A stretch of 16,193 bases of DNA from Spirochaetia bacterium (GCA_021736505.1 JAIPFU010000022.1:1-16193), one strand, 5' to 3'. Shown: positions 7,217 to 14,532, numbered from the stretch's first letter. The notes: generated from the sequence alone by a model not told the origin. Numbers and translations are program-made.

Positions 7217-7903
7217 CTACTTCAAAGACTTCCCAGAAGAAGCATAGATATCTTTTCCCGACGGATCAATTGCTGTGATTACCGGGAAATTCTTGACTTC
7301 TAAACGATAAAGGGCTTCAGGTCCTAAATCTTCATAGGCAGCGGTGTAGATCGACCGAACGCAGGAGGCATACAAAGCTCCGCAGCCGCCGAATGCATAA
7401 AAATAGATTCCTCTGTACTCAGCTGCAGCCTCTGCTACTGAGCGGCTTCGAGGCCCTTTGCCAATCATACCCAGCAGACCGTGCTCCAGAAGAATTTCTG
7501 CAAATGGATCCATCCGTGAAGCCGTAGTAGGTCCGCAGGAACCAATTATCATGTTAGGAGGGGCCGGCGCAGGGCCCATATAATACATCAGTTGGTTTGT
7601 GATATCTACAGGAAGTTCTTCCCCGTTTTTCAGAGCAGCAGCCAGACGCTTATGGACTTGATCCCTTCCTACAAGAATTGATCCGGAAAGCAGCACAGCA
7701 TCTCCTGCCTGCAGCTCAGAGATACTTTTTTTGTCAGCCGGTACGGTAATGTGACGGCTCTCAAGCTCTTCAAGCTCTTTAAGCTCTTCAAGCTCTTCAA
7801 GCTCTTCAAGCTCTTCAAGCTCTTTAAGCTCTTCAAGCTCTTTAATCTTCTCAAAATCCTGCTTTTGTTTGAGATAATCTCCGGGATTTGCACTATTGTT
7901 CAT
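7217..7903 (-). CDS. Class I fumarase / tartrate dehydratase, beta subunit, with N-terminal (K/E)EL repeat
   Basis: The C-terminal-domain subunit of the Fe-S hydro-lyase that interconverts fumarate and malate (or dehydrates tartrate; the two cannot be told apart here). Residues 52-228 are the standard subunit: LQAGDAVLLSGSILVGRDQVHKR, IIGSCGPTTASRMDPF, GMIGKG and FYAFGGCGALYAS. The first 51 residues are an added N-terminal extension containing nine tandem (K/E)EL tripeptides (22-48), encoded by a 9-bp minisatellite. The start is well supported: GGAGG lies 9 nt before the ATG at 7903, so the repeat should be translated. The gene overlaps the alpha-subunit gene by 11 nt, implying translational coupling. 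Such an extension is not a usual part of this family; its role is unknown. It would form a highly charged helix. Confidence 0.9.
   Translation of the reverse strand: MNNSANPGDYLKQKQDFEKIKELEELKELEELEELEELEELKELEELESRHITVPADKKSISELQAGDAVLLSGSILVGRDQVHKRLAAALKNGEELPVDITNQLMYYMGPAPAPPNMIIGSCGPTTASRMDPFAEILLEHGLLGMIGKGPRSRSVAEAAAEYRGIYFYAFGGCGALYASCVRSIYTAAYEDLGPEALYRLEVKNFPVITAIDPSGKDIYASSGKSLK
7763..7843. repeat. 9-bp minisatellite, nine units
   Basis: Nine tandem copies of AAGCTCTT(C/T) with no indels; six end in C and three in T. On the coding (minus) strand each unit gives EEL or KEL. A degenerate tenth unit lies at 7844-7852. The length in bases is a multiple of three, so copy-number change would lengthen or shorten the protein without a frameshift. 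Confidence 0.95.
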
Positions 7904-8837
7904 GGGGATATACCTCCAAAGAGAATTTTCGATCAGCCCAGCAGCTGATGCTTACCCCCACGGGTAACCCTGCAATATGAGTGCTTGTTTGTTCCACCGA
8001 TACTCCTAGGGCTGTAAGAGGCCCCCCTAAACCGCCGGGTCCAATATTCAACTTATTGATCTCCTGCAGCAGCCGAGTTTCTAAAGCAGCATACCGGGCA
8101 TCGCTGTTTCGAACTTCCAAGTCCCGCAGCAGAGCTCGTTTGGACAGAAGCATGGCGACTTCAGCACTCCCCCCGATTCCCACACCTACAACAATGGGAG
8201 GACAGGGTTTCCCGCCTGCCCGCTTGACGGCCTCTATCACAGCAGCGGAGACTCCATCTTCACCCGCCGTAGGATTAAGCATATCCAGGGATGAACAATT
8301 TTCACTTCCGAAGCCCTTAAGCATACCGGAAATCCGCAAAGAATTTCCCGGAACAAAACGATAATGAAAAACAAGCGGAAGATTTGTCCCCGTATTTGTG
8401 CGCTCATATACTGGCTCGGAAACGATGGATTTTCGGAAAAACCCGTCCCTGTAGGCATCCGCAGCAGCCTGCTCAAGTAGACCCTCAAGATTTGACGGGA
8501 GGAGGGGAATATCTTTGCCGATATCGAGAAAGAGAATCAGCATACCCGTATCCTGACAGAGGGGAAGACCGCTTTTTTCAGCCTCTGCAATGTTTTTTCT
8601 TATCATTGAGAGAACAAGGTCCTGTTTGCCCCGGCCAATCTCCTTTTTAAATTTCTGGGGATCGTCTTCTGCTAGCAGCTCAGAATCCTTCTCTGAGTGC
8701 CCATTCTGCTTATCCGTTGCAAAAAGGGCAGAACCTATATCTTCAGGAAGCTGTACGCCTGCTTTGCGGACAGCCTGATAAAACTGCGTATAGATATCAT
8801 CAAGATCCCATTCATAATCACGGATATTTGCACTCAT
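7893..8837 (-). CDS. Class I fumarase / tartrate dehydratase, alpha subunit
   Basis: A 314-residue subunit carrying the [4Fe-4S] cluster of a class I fumarase. Key segments are GLPLCQDTGM (Cys94), the E-P-V-Y-x-R-T-N-T-G-T-N stretch, KGFGSENCSSLDML (Cys181) and PCPPIVVGVGIGG (Cys212), ending with NIGPGGLGG and HIAGLPVGVSISCW. Cys94 and Cys212 are the conserved positions as I recall the family; Cys181 sits where many homologues have Met, so its role as third ligand is uncertain. Residues 41-70 contain a charged, poorly conserved insert. The cluster makes such enzymes oxygen-sensitive, which fits an anaerobe. The start has no good Shine-Dalgarno but follows a strong promoter by 6 nt; no other Met occurs until residue 78. 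Fumarase versus tartrate dehydratase cannot be decided from sequence alone. Confidence 0.9.
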   Translation of the reverse strand: MSANIRDYEWDLDDIYTQFYQAVRKAGVQLPEDIGSALFATDKQNGHSEKDSELLAEDDPQKFKKEIGRGKQDLVLSMIRKNIAEAEKSGLPLCQDTGMLILFLDIGKDIPLLPSNLEGLLEQAAADAYRDGFFRKSIVSEPVYERTNTGTNLPLVFHYRFVPGNSLRISGMLKGFGSENCSSLDMLNPTAGEDGVSAAVIEAVKRAGGKPCPPIVVGVGIGGSAEVAMLLSKRALLRDLEVRNSDARYAALETRLLQEINKLNIGPGGLGGPLTALGVSVEQTSTHIAGLPVGVSISCWADRKFSLEVYPHEQ

Positions 8838-8843
8838 AGGGCC

Positions 8844-8872
8844 ACTATATCGACCGAACGTGTTTCTGTAAA
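8844..8872 (-). promoter_or_regulatory. Promoter of the fumarase genes, placed for a leaderless mRNA
   Basis: On the minus strand TTTACA (8872-8867) and TATAGT (8849-8844) are 17 nt apart, each 5/6 to consensus. Six nt separate the -10 from the ATG at 8837, so transcription would begin at or beside the start codon. This matches the geometry found before the diguanylate cyclase gene. Confidence 0.6.
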
Positions 8873-8901
8873 TACAGCTTTCATATTCTCTTTGAATCTG
8901 G

Positions 8902-8943
8902 TATAGTTTGTTAAGATTTTTGTTAAGATTTATGTAACGAGGT
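8902..8943 (+). promoter_or_regulatory. Leader of the DRTGG operon: -10 box, tandem 12-bp repeats, ribosome binding site
   Basis: TATAGT (8902-8907) is a plausible -10 box without a good -35. It is followed by two abutting copies of TGTTAAGATTT(T/A) at 8909-8920 and 8921-8932, then GAGGT (8939-8943), which decides the ATG at 8954 (10 nt away) over the GTG at 8945 (1 nt away). The repeat may be an operator; no regulator is identified. Confidence 0.4.
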
Positions 8944-8953
8944 AGTGCAGCTT

Positions 8954-9298
8954 ATGACCCTCAGGGAAGTAATGTCCATTTGCAACGGATCTTTAGTATG
9001 CGGTAAGCAGTCTCTGGACCGCACGGTAAAATTGGGATTTGCATCCGATCTGATGAGCGATGTCCTGACCCTACTGGATGATGATATTCTGCTGATAACT
9101 GGCTTATCAAATATTCAGGCCATACGCACAGCAGAGATGTCAGATATTACCCAGATACTTTTTGTACGCAACAAGCCCCCCACGAAAGACATGATCAGCC
9201 TAGCTGAAGCTCAGGGCATTACCCTTATGACCACTCCATTTTCTCTCTTCAGAACCAGCGGCCTTCTCTATGCTGCAGGTTTGGAGGCAATTTATTAA
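8954..9298 (+). CDS. DRTGG-domain protein (putative regulatory subunit of a redox module)
   Basis: A 114-residue cytosolic protein consisting of one DRTGG-type domain: MTLREVMSICNGSLVCG, LDRTVKLGFASDLMSDVL, DDDILLITGLSNIQAIRTA, ITQILFVRNKPP and a C-terminal GITLMTTPFSLFRTSGLLYAAGL. Proteins of this exact size and pattern are known next to HATPase and hydrogenase-like genes in Thermotogae, Clostridia and spirochaetes. The molecular role is unknown; DRTGG domains also occur in phosphotransacetylase and CBS proteins and are thought to be regulatory. It is the first gene of a three-gene plus-strand cluster (31 nt to the next gene) and is divergent from the fumarase genes. The start is set by GAGGT 10 nt upstream of 8954. 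Confidence 0.8.
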   Translation: MTLREVMSICNGSLVCGKQSLDRTVKLGFASDLMSDVLTLLDDDILLITGLSNIQAIRTAEMSDITQILFVRNKPPTKDMISLAEAQGITLMTTPFSLFRTSGLLYAAGLEAIY

Positions 9299-9329
9299 TG
9301 ATTTCGGAAATGGATTGTGAGGATAGCTA

Positions 9330-9755
9330 ATGGAGCTGAACTATAAAATTGTCGCCGGGGACTTCTCCCATGCCGGTTTTGCTTCAAGTGAAACAAAAAA
9401 GGTTCTCAAGCAGCTGAATATCTCTCCAAAAGTAATTAAACGAGTTGTGACAGCACTTTTTGAAGCGGAAGTTAATGTATCAGCCCACTCATACGGCGGA
9501 AAAGTCACCTGTGATATCAATTCACAGGGGATCAGTATTATTGTTGCTGATACCGGACCGGGTATTCCCGATTTAAATCTGGCTATGTCCGAAGGTTACT
9601 CCACCGCATCTCGGGAAATTCAGGAGATGGGTTTCGGGGCGGGAATGGGACTGCCGAATATCAAGAATAATACCGATTCCCTCTCAATCGATACCAGAGA
9701 GGGCGGCAATACGGTAATTTCTATGTGGATAGATTTCAAGAATTCAGCAAATTGA
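9330..9755 (+). CDS. Anti-sigma-factor-type HATPase (GHKL ATP-binding protein)
   Basis: A 141-residue stand-alone GHKL ATPase of the serine-kinase anti-sigma type. The N box is E45AEVN49 followed by SAHSYGG; the G1 box is DTGPGIPD (74-81); the G2 box is GFGAGMGLPNIK (101-112). There is no sensor, dimerisation or transmembrane part, so it is not a classical sensor kinase. GAGG lies 7 nt before the ATG. In the related gene clusters I know of, this protein always accompanies the DRTGG protein and a hydrogenase-like protein; its protein target is not established. No anti-anti-sigma or sigma gene is in the window. Phosphorylating a partner protein in response to the redox state of the neighbouring Fe-S protein is a reasonable inference only. 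Confidence 0.85.
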   Translation: MELNYKIVAGDFSHAGFASSETKKVLKQLNISPKVIKRVVTALFEAEVNVSAHSYGGKVTCDINSQGISIIVADTGPGIPDLNLAMSEGYSTASREIQEMGFGAGMGLPNIKNNTDSLSIDTREGGNTVISMWIDFKNSAN

Positions 9756-9771
9756 AGGAAATGCACTATTT

Positions 9772-11121
9772 ATGATAAAAAAACGGCCATTTCATCATGC
9801 ACTGAAGGTCAGGGAGGATGTATGCCGGGGATGCACCCGCTGCATGAAGAACTGTCCCACCGAGGCCATCAGGATTATTCGGGGAAAAGCCCAGGTAAAT
9901 CCGGAGCTGTGCATAGACTGCGGTCAGTGCCTCAATGCCTGCCCGTATCATGCCATTGTCATAGAGCAGGATGACTTTACCAGTATTTTCAACTATACCA
10001 GGAGGGTTGCAATCCTCCCCTCTGTATTCATCGGGCAGTTTCCTGATGATATTGAAGAGGATACCATCTACCAGTCACTCTTGGATATCGGCTTCACTGA
10101 TTTTTATGAAGCAGAATTTGGTGTGGATATCCTGCAGTCCATTGCTCAGCGCTTTAGTACCTACGCATCATACAAACCGGTCATATCCTCCTATTGTCCT
10201 GCCATTGTGCGGCTGATTCAGATCCGCTACCCTTCATTGGTTGATCATGTGAATCTTCTCCGCCCGCCGGTGGAAATCACAGCTCTCTACGTGCGTAAAA
10301 AACTTTCTGAACAGGGTATCAAAACCGAAGACATCGGTGTATTCTACGTTACCCCCTGTGCAGCAAAAATCGCCGATATAAAAACACCGGGAAATACGCT
10401 GCGCGGTTCAGAACTTGGACAGAATGATGCAGACAGCCCTCTATTTGACGGTGTCATCAATCTTGATTTTCTCTACAATCTTGTCCGGTCAAACATTGTA
10501 AAGAATAAAAATAAATTCAAAAATAGCTGCGCCATCATACCGCCGTTGACAAAGCAGGCCTGCCTCTGGAGTTTGACTCAAGGGGAAAGCAGAACAGTAC
10601 CGGGTAGATCCCTTGCGATAGATGAAATTCATAATGTTATTGAGTTTCTGGAACGTCTGGAAAACGACGAAATAGATAATCTTGATTTTCTTGAACTCCG
10701 AGCCTGCGCCCAAGGATGCGCTGGAGGAATTCTCAATCCATCCAACCGCTTTCTCACTACAGAACGACTGCAGCGCCGTTCTGAGAACCTCAGGAAAATT
10801 ACGGATAAGCAGCTTAGCGAGATCCGAAAACGCTCATCCTACTTGGAAAAGCATATTAAATTGGAATCCATTGAAGCTAAATCAAGCCTTCAGTTGGATG
10901 ATGACATAGCCGTGGCCATCAAAAAAATGGAAGAGGTGAAAAAAATCCTGAAATCTCTTCCCAATATTGACTGCGGATTGTGCGGAGCCCCCACCTGTGA
11001 GGCTCTGGCAAAAGATATTGTAGCGGGAAAAGCCCATATAAGCGATTGCACAGTCCTTCAACTGAGAAAAACGGCACCTAGCATTCAACGCATCTGGGGA
11101 GATAGCCTTAAGAAAACCTAA
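9772..11121 (+). CDS. [FeFe]-hydrogenase-like multi-cluster iron-sulfur protein, probably sensory
   Basis: A 449-residue protein. Residues 18-57 are a two-cluster ferredoxin domain (Cys 18, 21, 24, 28 and 47, 50, 53, 57). Residues 78-325 are an iron-only hydrogenase large-subunit C-terminal domain. The four H-cluster cysteines are present: Cys142 (SSYCPA), Cys196 (VTPCAAK), Cys312 and Cys316 (RACAQGC). Against active enzymes, the proton-relay Cys of TSCCP is Tyr141, the Met of MPCxxK is Thr194 and the Met before AC is Arg310, so H2 turnover is unlikely to be efficient. Residues 340-395 are a charged helical linker, and 401-426 form a C-x2-C-x4-C-x16-C Fe-S domain as in RnfB-type proteins. It is the last gene of the DRTGG/HATPase cluster, 16 nt after the HATPase. 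The Shine-Dalgarno AAGGA lies 12 nt upstream, rather far. No catalytic hydrogenase or maturase gene is in the window. Confidence 0.88.
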   Translation: MIKKRPFHHALKVREDVCRGCTRCMKNCPTEAIRIIRGKAQVNPELCIDCGQCLNACPYHAIVIEQDDFTSIFNYTRRVAILPSVFIGQFPDDIEEDTIYQSLLDIGFTDFYEAEFGVDILQSIAQRFSTYASYKPVISSYCPAIVRLIQIRYPSLVDHVNLLRPPVEITALYVRKKLSEQGIKTEDIGVFYVTPCAAKIADIKTPGNTLRGSELGQNDADSPLFDGVINLDFLYNLVRSNIVKNKNKFKNSCAIIPPLTKQACLWSLTQGESRTVPGRSLAIDEIHNVIEFLERLENDEIDNLDFLELRACAQGCAGGILNPSNRFLTTERLQRRSENLRKITDKQLSEIRKRSSYLEKHIKLESIEAKSSLQLDDDIAVAIKKMEEVKKILKSLPNIDCGLCGAPTCEALAKDIVAGKAHISDCTVLQLRKTAPSIQRIWGDSLKKT

Positions 11122-11178
11122 AGAAACGAAACCACTTCCAGAAAAAGTTTACCTAAGAAACCACTTACCGTGAAAGTC

Positions 11179-14100
11179 TTATAGCGGCAGTGTTGTACTG
11201 TTCTCTCCAAAACCAGAAAGAACCTTTGCTGCATCTTTTACCATATCACGGTTTGTCAGTACCACTGCAGAGTGCTTTTTAAACTCCTGAAGCATCTCTT
11301 CTGCAGCACGGGAAAGCATCTTGCTGTCAACTTTCAGCAGCAGTTCCCTTCGTTCTTCCCTGAACTGGTCTGATATCCCGTAAAGCCAGCGCTTAAAACC
11401 GAGATTTCCTTTTTCGGAAGGAACCAGAGGCCGAATTTCACGCCCTACCGAGGTCAGAACTGCCTGATCAATACTTTTCTTCGGAATTCCCTCTTTTGCA
11501 GCAGTTTCCAGTACCCTTCGAAAGGCTTCCAAGCTTGGTATAATTTGGGGATCACGGTAGGAAGAGAAAAGCACAAGTCCTTCCAGGAGATTTACCGTAC
11601 AGAACGCGCCGTACGCGCCCCCTTTTATGCGAATCTGCTCATACAAATGGTCTATGCTGAGAATATTTGCTAAAAGCCCCTGGTATATCTGATCAGCAGA
11701 ACCCGGTTCTGCTGAAGCAAAGACAAGTGAATTGCTCGCTACCTGGGCAGGACAGATAAGGGCTTCCAGACTGATATCTTCATGATTTTCAGAAACTTTA
11801 CTATTGGAAGTCGTTACTCCGGAAAAAGTCCTTTTCGATAAGCTGTGAAATAGAGAAGCTTCCGCCGTCGCTTCCTTATTGCTTCCTGAATCAGGCAGTG
11901 AACTTAGTAAACCAGAAGCCAAGTCTTTTAATTCTTCTCGAATTTCGCTATCCGCGGTCAAATGCAGAATGCTTCTGCTCCGGCACATGATAGTATTTCG
12001 AAGAGCCTGCAACTCCTCAGCCAGCACTTCCAGCTGTTCAGCATCATCCGCATTCAGTGAAGAGAGATAAAGAAGCTGGTCAATGCCTCTCCACTGGTCT
12101 TCCCGAGCCTGAACTTTGCTCAAACGGGCCGCTGCCCGCATAGAGGTGTAGGAAGGTCCGGAGGAAATGACAGATGAGGAGAAATCGTTCCGCTTCTCCT
12201 TGATGATGGAGCGGATTCGCTGCTGATCAGAGAGGTCCGCCCGAAGTAGTATATCCTGGAGAAGCGTAAAAACTTCTGTTTTATCTTCTTCAAGAAATTT
12301 TACTTGGATTACAAGCATCTCCAGAGCTTTCGCACTCCCCAGCGGCGTTCCGGAATCCAGATAGCTTGACAATCCGCCAGTCAAATGGGCAATTTTTTTT
12401 GATACTTCATGATAGGAAAGTCCTGGAAGTCCAGTCATATACATCAGTCGCCCCAGCAGCGGCAGCAGCCTCATTTCCCTCTGACTGAGACCTGAGACAT
12501 CCAGTACAAGGTCCGCATATACGATACCGTTGGTGTGATAGGGATTATACACAAAAGGAACGTTCACGCCCTCCGCTTCAATGGAGGATACGTCCGTTTT
12601 AATCCTGCGTATTTCCTGGGGGAGGTCCTCCCGATGCAGAACCGGTACAGTGTCCATAGCTTCCTGTGAATCCGGTGTCTCCTGAAATTTTCGCAGTTCC
12701 TCGGCCCCCTTCTGCAAGTTTTTTATAGCCTTTCTGCTGCTGTTTTTCTGCAGTGTTTTAAGAGATTTATCGATAACCTGGGCAAACTTCCGATTATGTT
12801 CGGAGCTTGGAGTTACTGTCACCACAGTACGGTGATTATTATTGAGCAGGTCCTGCTCTATGATTTTTGAAAAATACCGAGGATCATCGGCCCAGAGTTT
12901 TTTTATTTTCTCCATAGCCGGAATGAAAAGCAGAGTCTCTTTGGGATGTTTCCCATGCAGCCATCCCCTCAGGGACTTTGACATGCTCCTTAAGCCCAGA
13001 GGAATTCCGCCCCGCAGTTCACGCTGCCTGAATTCGATCCGTTTTATCGCAGAAGCTATCGTGTCTGCATCCAGACCTGACTCAGCCGTCTCCTTAAGAG
13101 TCTTAAAGATATGTTTTTCAAATGCGTCCCGCAGGGAGGCTTTGCTGTTGCGAATCCCGATGGAAAAGACAATATCCTTCAATTCTCCGTCCATACCGCT
13201 TACCGGGGAGATATCTTCACCTAATCCCGATTCAATAACCGCTGAATAGACAGGAGCTCCCGGATTTCCCAGGAGAATTTCAGTAAGGATATCGTAGGTA
13301 ATAAGATTTACTGGATCGAGGGCACTTCTCGTCAGCCAGTTTATGGTAATTGATGACTTCCATTTTTCAGGATTCTGCGATGCCGCCGAGGATTGAGAGG
13401 ATTCAGAAAATTCAGAAGATTCAGACGCGGGAATTGATCCCTGTTCTGATGTGACTGTCGGATTTGAATTGACTGTTGGAGTTGAATTGACTGCCGGATC
13501 TGCATTAACTGTCGGATCTGCTGATGTGACTGCCGGATCTGCAGCCGCTGCTGTAGATTCATCAGCCGCCTCTTCTTCATTTTCAGGGCTGGTGAGCGTA
13601 AGATATTTCGGTTTTTTCCAGCGCTTCGGAGATGTATACGACCTATCCACTTTTATAGATGTAAAATCATTCAGAAACTCTTTCTGCAGGAATTCCAGCT
13701 GTTCCTCCGTAGGAATATTCCCGTATACATACACTTTGCAGTTGGAAGGGTGATAATAGGCGGCATGAAATCCCTTGAACTCTTCATAGGTAAGATGAAA
13801 GATCTCCCGCGGATCACCACCAGCATCAAAACCCAAGGGAGTATCAGGAAAGAGGGAGTGAACGGAATGAGAAAAAACAAGATCATCATGACTGGAATAC
13901 GCCCCTTTCATTTCATTAAAGACAATACCGTCATACGTAAAATCGCCAGCTTCGCTCACCGTTAAGCGGACACCCTCCTGCTGGAATGTCTCCCTTCGCA
14001 TGAGAGGGAAGAATACAGCATCTCCATACACTCGAAACAAGTTGAAATAATCTTTCTTAATCGGGGAAGCCCCGGGATATACGGTTTTATCCGGATAGGT

Positions 14101-14400
14101 CATGGCATTCAGAAAGGTCTGGGCACTTCCCTGCAGAAGCGCTTTGAAAGGATCTTTGATGGGAAAATGCTGGGACCCGGAAAGAACGGAGTGCTCCACA
14201 ATATGAGCCGCCCCTCGATTGTTCTTAGGAGCAGTCTGAAAGATCAGGGCAAAAAAGTTTTCCGGATCTTCATTCCGGAGGTGAAAGACCTCTAATCCAG
14301 TAGCACTATGGGTACAGCTGATCCCCGTACCGTTGTATTCATCAATTTCATCTATAGAGTTTACGATGAATCCATGGAGCAAATCGCCTTCATGTAGCAT
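11179..14400 (-). CDS. M16C-family zinc metallopeptidase (PreP/falcilysin-like), cytosolic
   Basis: A 1073-residue oligopeptidase; relatives degrade short peptides inside a closed chamber made of four homologous domains. The inverted zinc motif HIVEH is at 66-70, and the third ligand is Glu163 in FNEMKG. Other family segments are SGSQHFPIKDPF, LNAMTYPDKTVYP, FPLMRRETFQQEG and, in the C-terminal half, EQIRIKGGAYGAF and FSSYRDP. There is no signal peptide. Residues ~275-346 are a low-complexity Ala/Ser/Thr/Pro/Val insert between the first and second domain, encoded partly by tandem repeats. The start at 14400 is chosen over 14451 because AGGAGG lies 4 nt before 14400 and MLHEGDLLHGF is the natural N terminus. 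A good promoter precedes it; it is divergent from epmA. Spirochaetes commonly carry this peptidase. Confidence 0.92.
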   Translation of the reverse strand: MLHEGDLLHGFIVNSIDEIDEYNGTGISCTHSATGLEVFHLRNEDPENFFALIFQTAPKNNRGAAHIVEHSVLSGSQHFPIKDPFKALLQGSAQTFLNAMTYPDKTVYPGASPIKKDYFNLFRVYGDAVFFPLMRRETFQQEGVRLTVSEAGDFTYDGIVFNEMKGAYSSHDDLVFSHSVHSLFPDTPLGFDAGGDPREIFHLTYEEFKGFHAAYYHPSNCKVYVYGNIPTEEQLEFLQKEFLNDFTSIKVDRSYTSPKRWKKPKYLTLTSPENEEEAADESTAAAADPAVTSADPTVNADPAVNSTPTVNSNPTVTSEQGSIPASESSEFSESSQSSAASQNPEKWKSSITINWLTRSALDPVNLITYDILTEILLGNPGAPVYSAVIESGLGEDISPVSGMDGELKDIVFSIGIRNSKASLRDAFEKHIFKTLKETAESGLDADTIASAIKRIEFRQRELRGGIPLGLRSMSKSLRGWLHGKHPKETLLFIPAMEKIKKLWADDPRYFSKIIEQDLLNNNHRTVVTVTPSSEHNRKFAQVIDKSLKTLQKNSSRKAIKNLQKGAEELRKFQETPDSQEAMDTVPVLHREDLPQEIRRIKTDVSSIEAEGVNVPFVYNPYHTNGIVYADLVLDVSGLSQREMRLLPLLGRLMYMTGLPGLSYHEVSKKIAHLTGGLSSYLDSGTPLGSAKALEMLVIQVKFLEEDKTEVFTLLQDILLRADLSDQQRIRSIIKEKRNDFSSSVISSGPSYTSMRAAARLSKVQAREDQWRGIDQLLYLSSLNADDAEQLEVLAEELQALRNTIMCRSRSILHLTADSEIREELKDLASGLLSSLPDSGSNKEATAEASLFHSLSKRTFSGVTTSNSKVSENHEDISLEALICPAQVASNSLVFASAEPGSADQIYQGLLANILSIDHLYEQIRIKGGAYGAFCTVNLLEGLVLFSSYRDPQIIPSLEAFRRVLETAAKEGIPKKSIDQAVLTSVGREIRPLVPSEKGNLGFKRWLYGISDQFREERRELLLKVDSKMLSRAAEEMLQEFKKHSAVVLTNRDMVKDAAKVLSGFGENSTTLPL
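13363..13578. repeat. Low-complexity, tandem-repeat insert within the M16C gene
   Basis: The core is five imperfect units of 18-21 bp (13453-13470, 13471-13488, 13489-13506, 13507-13527, 13528-13543), built on GACTG(T/C)CGGAT(C/T)TG, encoding a repeated P-(A/T)-V-(T/N). A second set, three 9-bp units around GATTCAGAA (13399-13425), encodes Ser/Glu-rich residues. All lie in one frame and extend the protein without breaking it. Confidence 0.85.
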
Positions 14401-14438
14401 AAAACCTCCTGCTGAAGCCAAATAACAACAGCCGGCAC

Positions 14439-14467
14439 ATTCTAAGACCAAATAGAGTATTCTTCAA
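14439..14467 (-). promoter_or_regulatory. Promoter of the M16C peptidase gene
   Basis: On the minus strand TTGAAG (14467-14462) and TAGAAT (14444-14439) are 17 nt apart, 4/6 and 5/6 to consensus. Predicted start near 14432, leaving a leader of about 32 nt with the Shine-Dalgarno AGGAGG. Confidence 0.55.
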
Positions 14468-14532
14468 GGTCTTTCCCTCCCATTCAGAAAAGAAATTGCC
14501 CTTGTTCTGGTTTTTATGATACCATACCTTCT

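Noticed and set aside
7751..7948. Plus-strand ORF with KLF repeats and a minus-strand alternate frame with SLK repeats.
   Set aside because: Both are shadows of the 9-bp minisatellite, which stays open in several frames; only the EEL/KEL frame continues into a known enzyme.
9761..9775. Four-codon ORF (MHYL, stop) overlapping the start of the hydrogenase-like gene.
   Set aside because: Its ATG lies 1 nt from the Shine-Dalgarno, too close for initiation; probably chance.
11116..11166. Near-repeat of ACCTAA...GAAACCACTT in the 57-nt spacer between convergent genes, considered as a terminator or attachment site.
   Set aside because: The two copies are imperfect direct repeats, with no hairpin or T-run and no mobile gene nearby.
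12842..13249. 135-codon plus-strand ORF inside the M16C gene.
   Set aside because: Lies antisense to conserved peptidase sequence and shows no ribosome binding site or domain.
14401..14451. Longer start of the M16C peptidase at 14451.
   Set aside because: AGGAGG directly precedes the ATG at 14400, and the extra 17 residues are overlapped by the -10 box of the predicted promoter.
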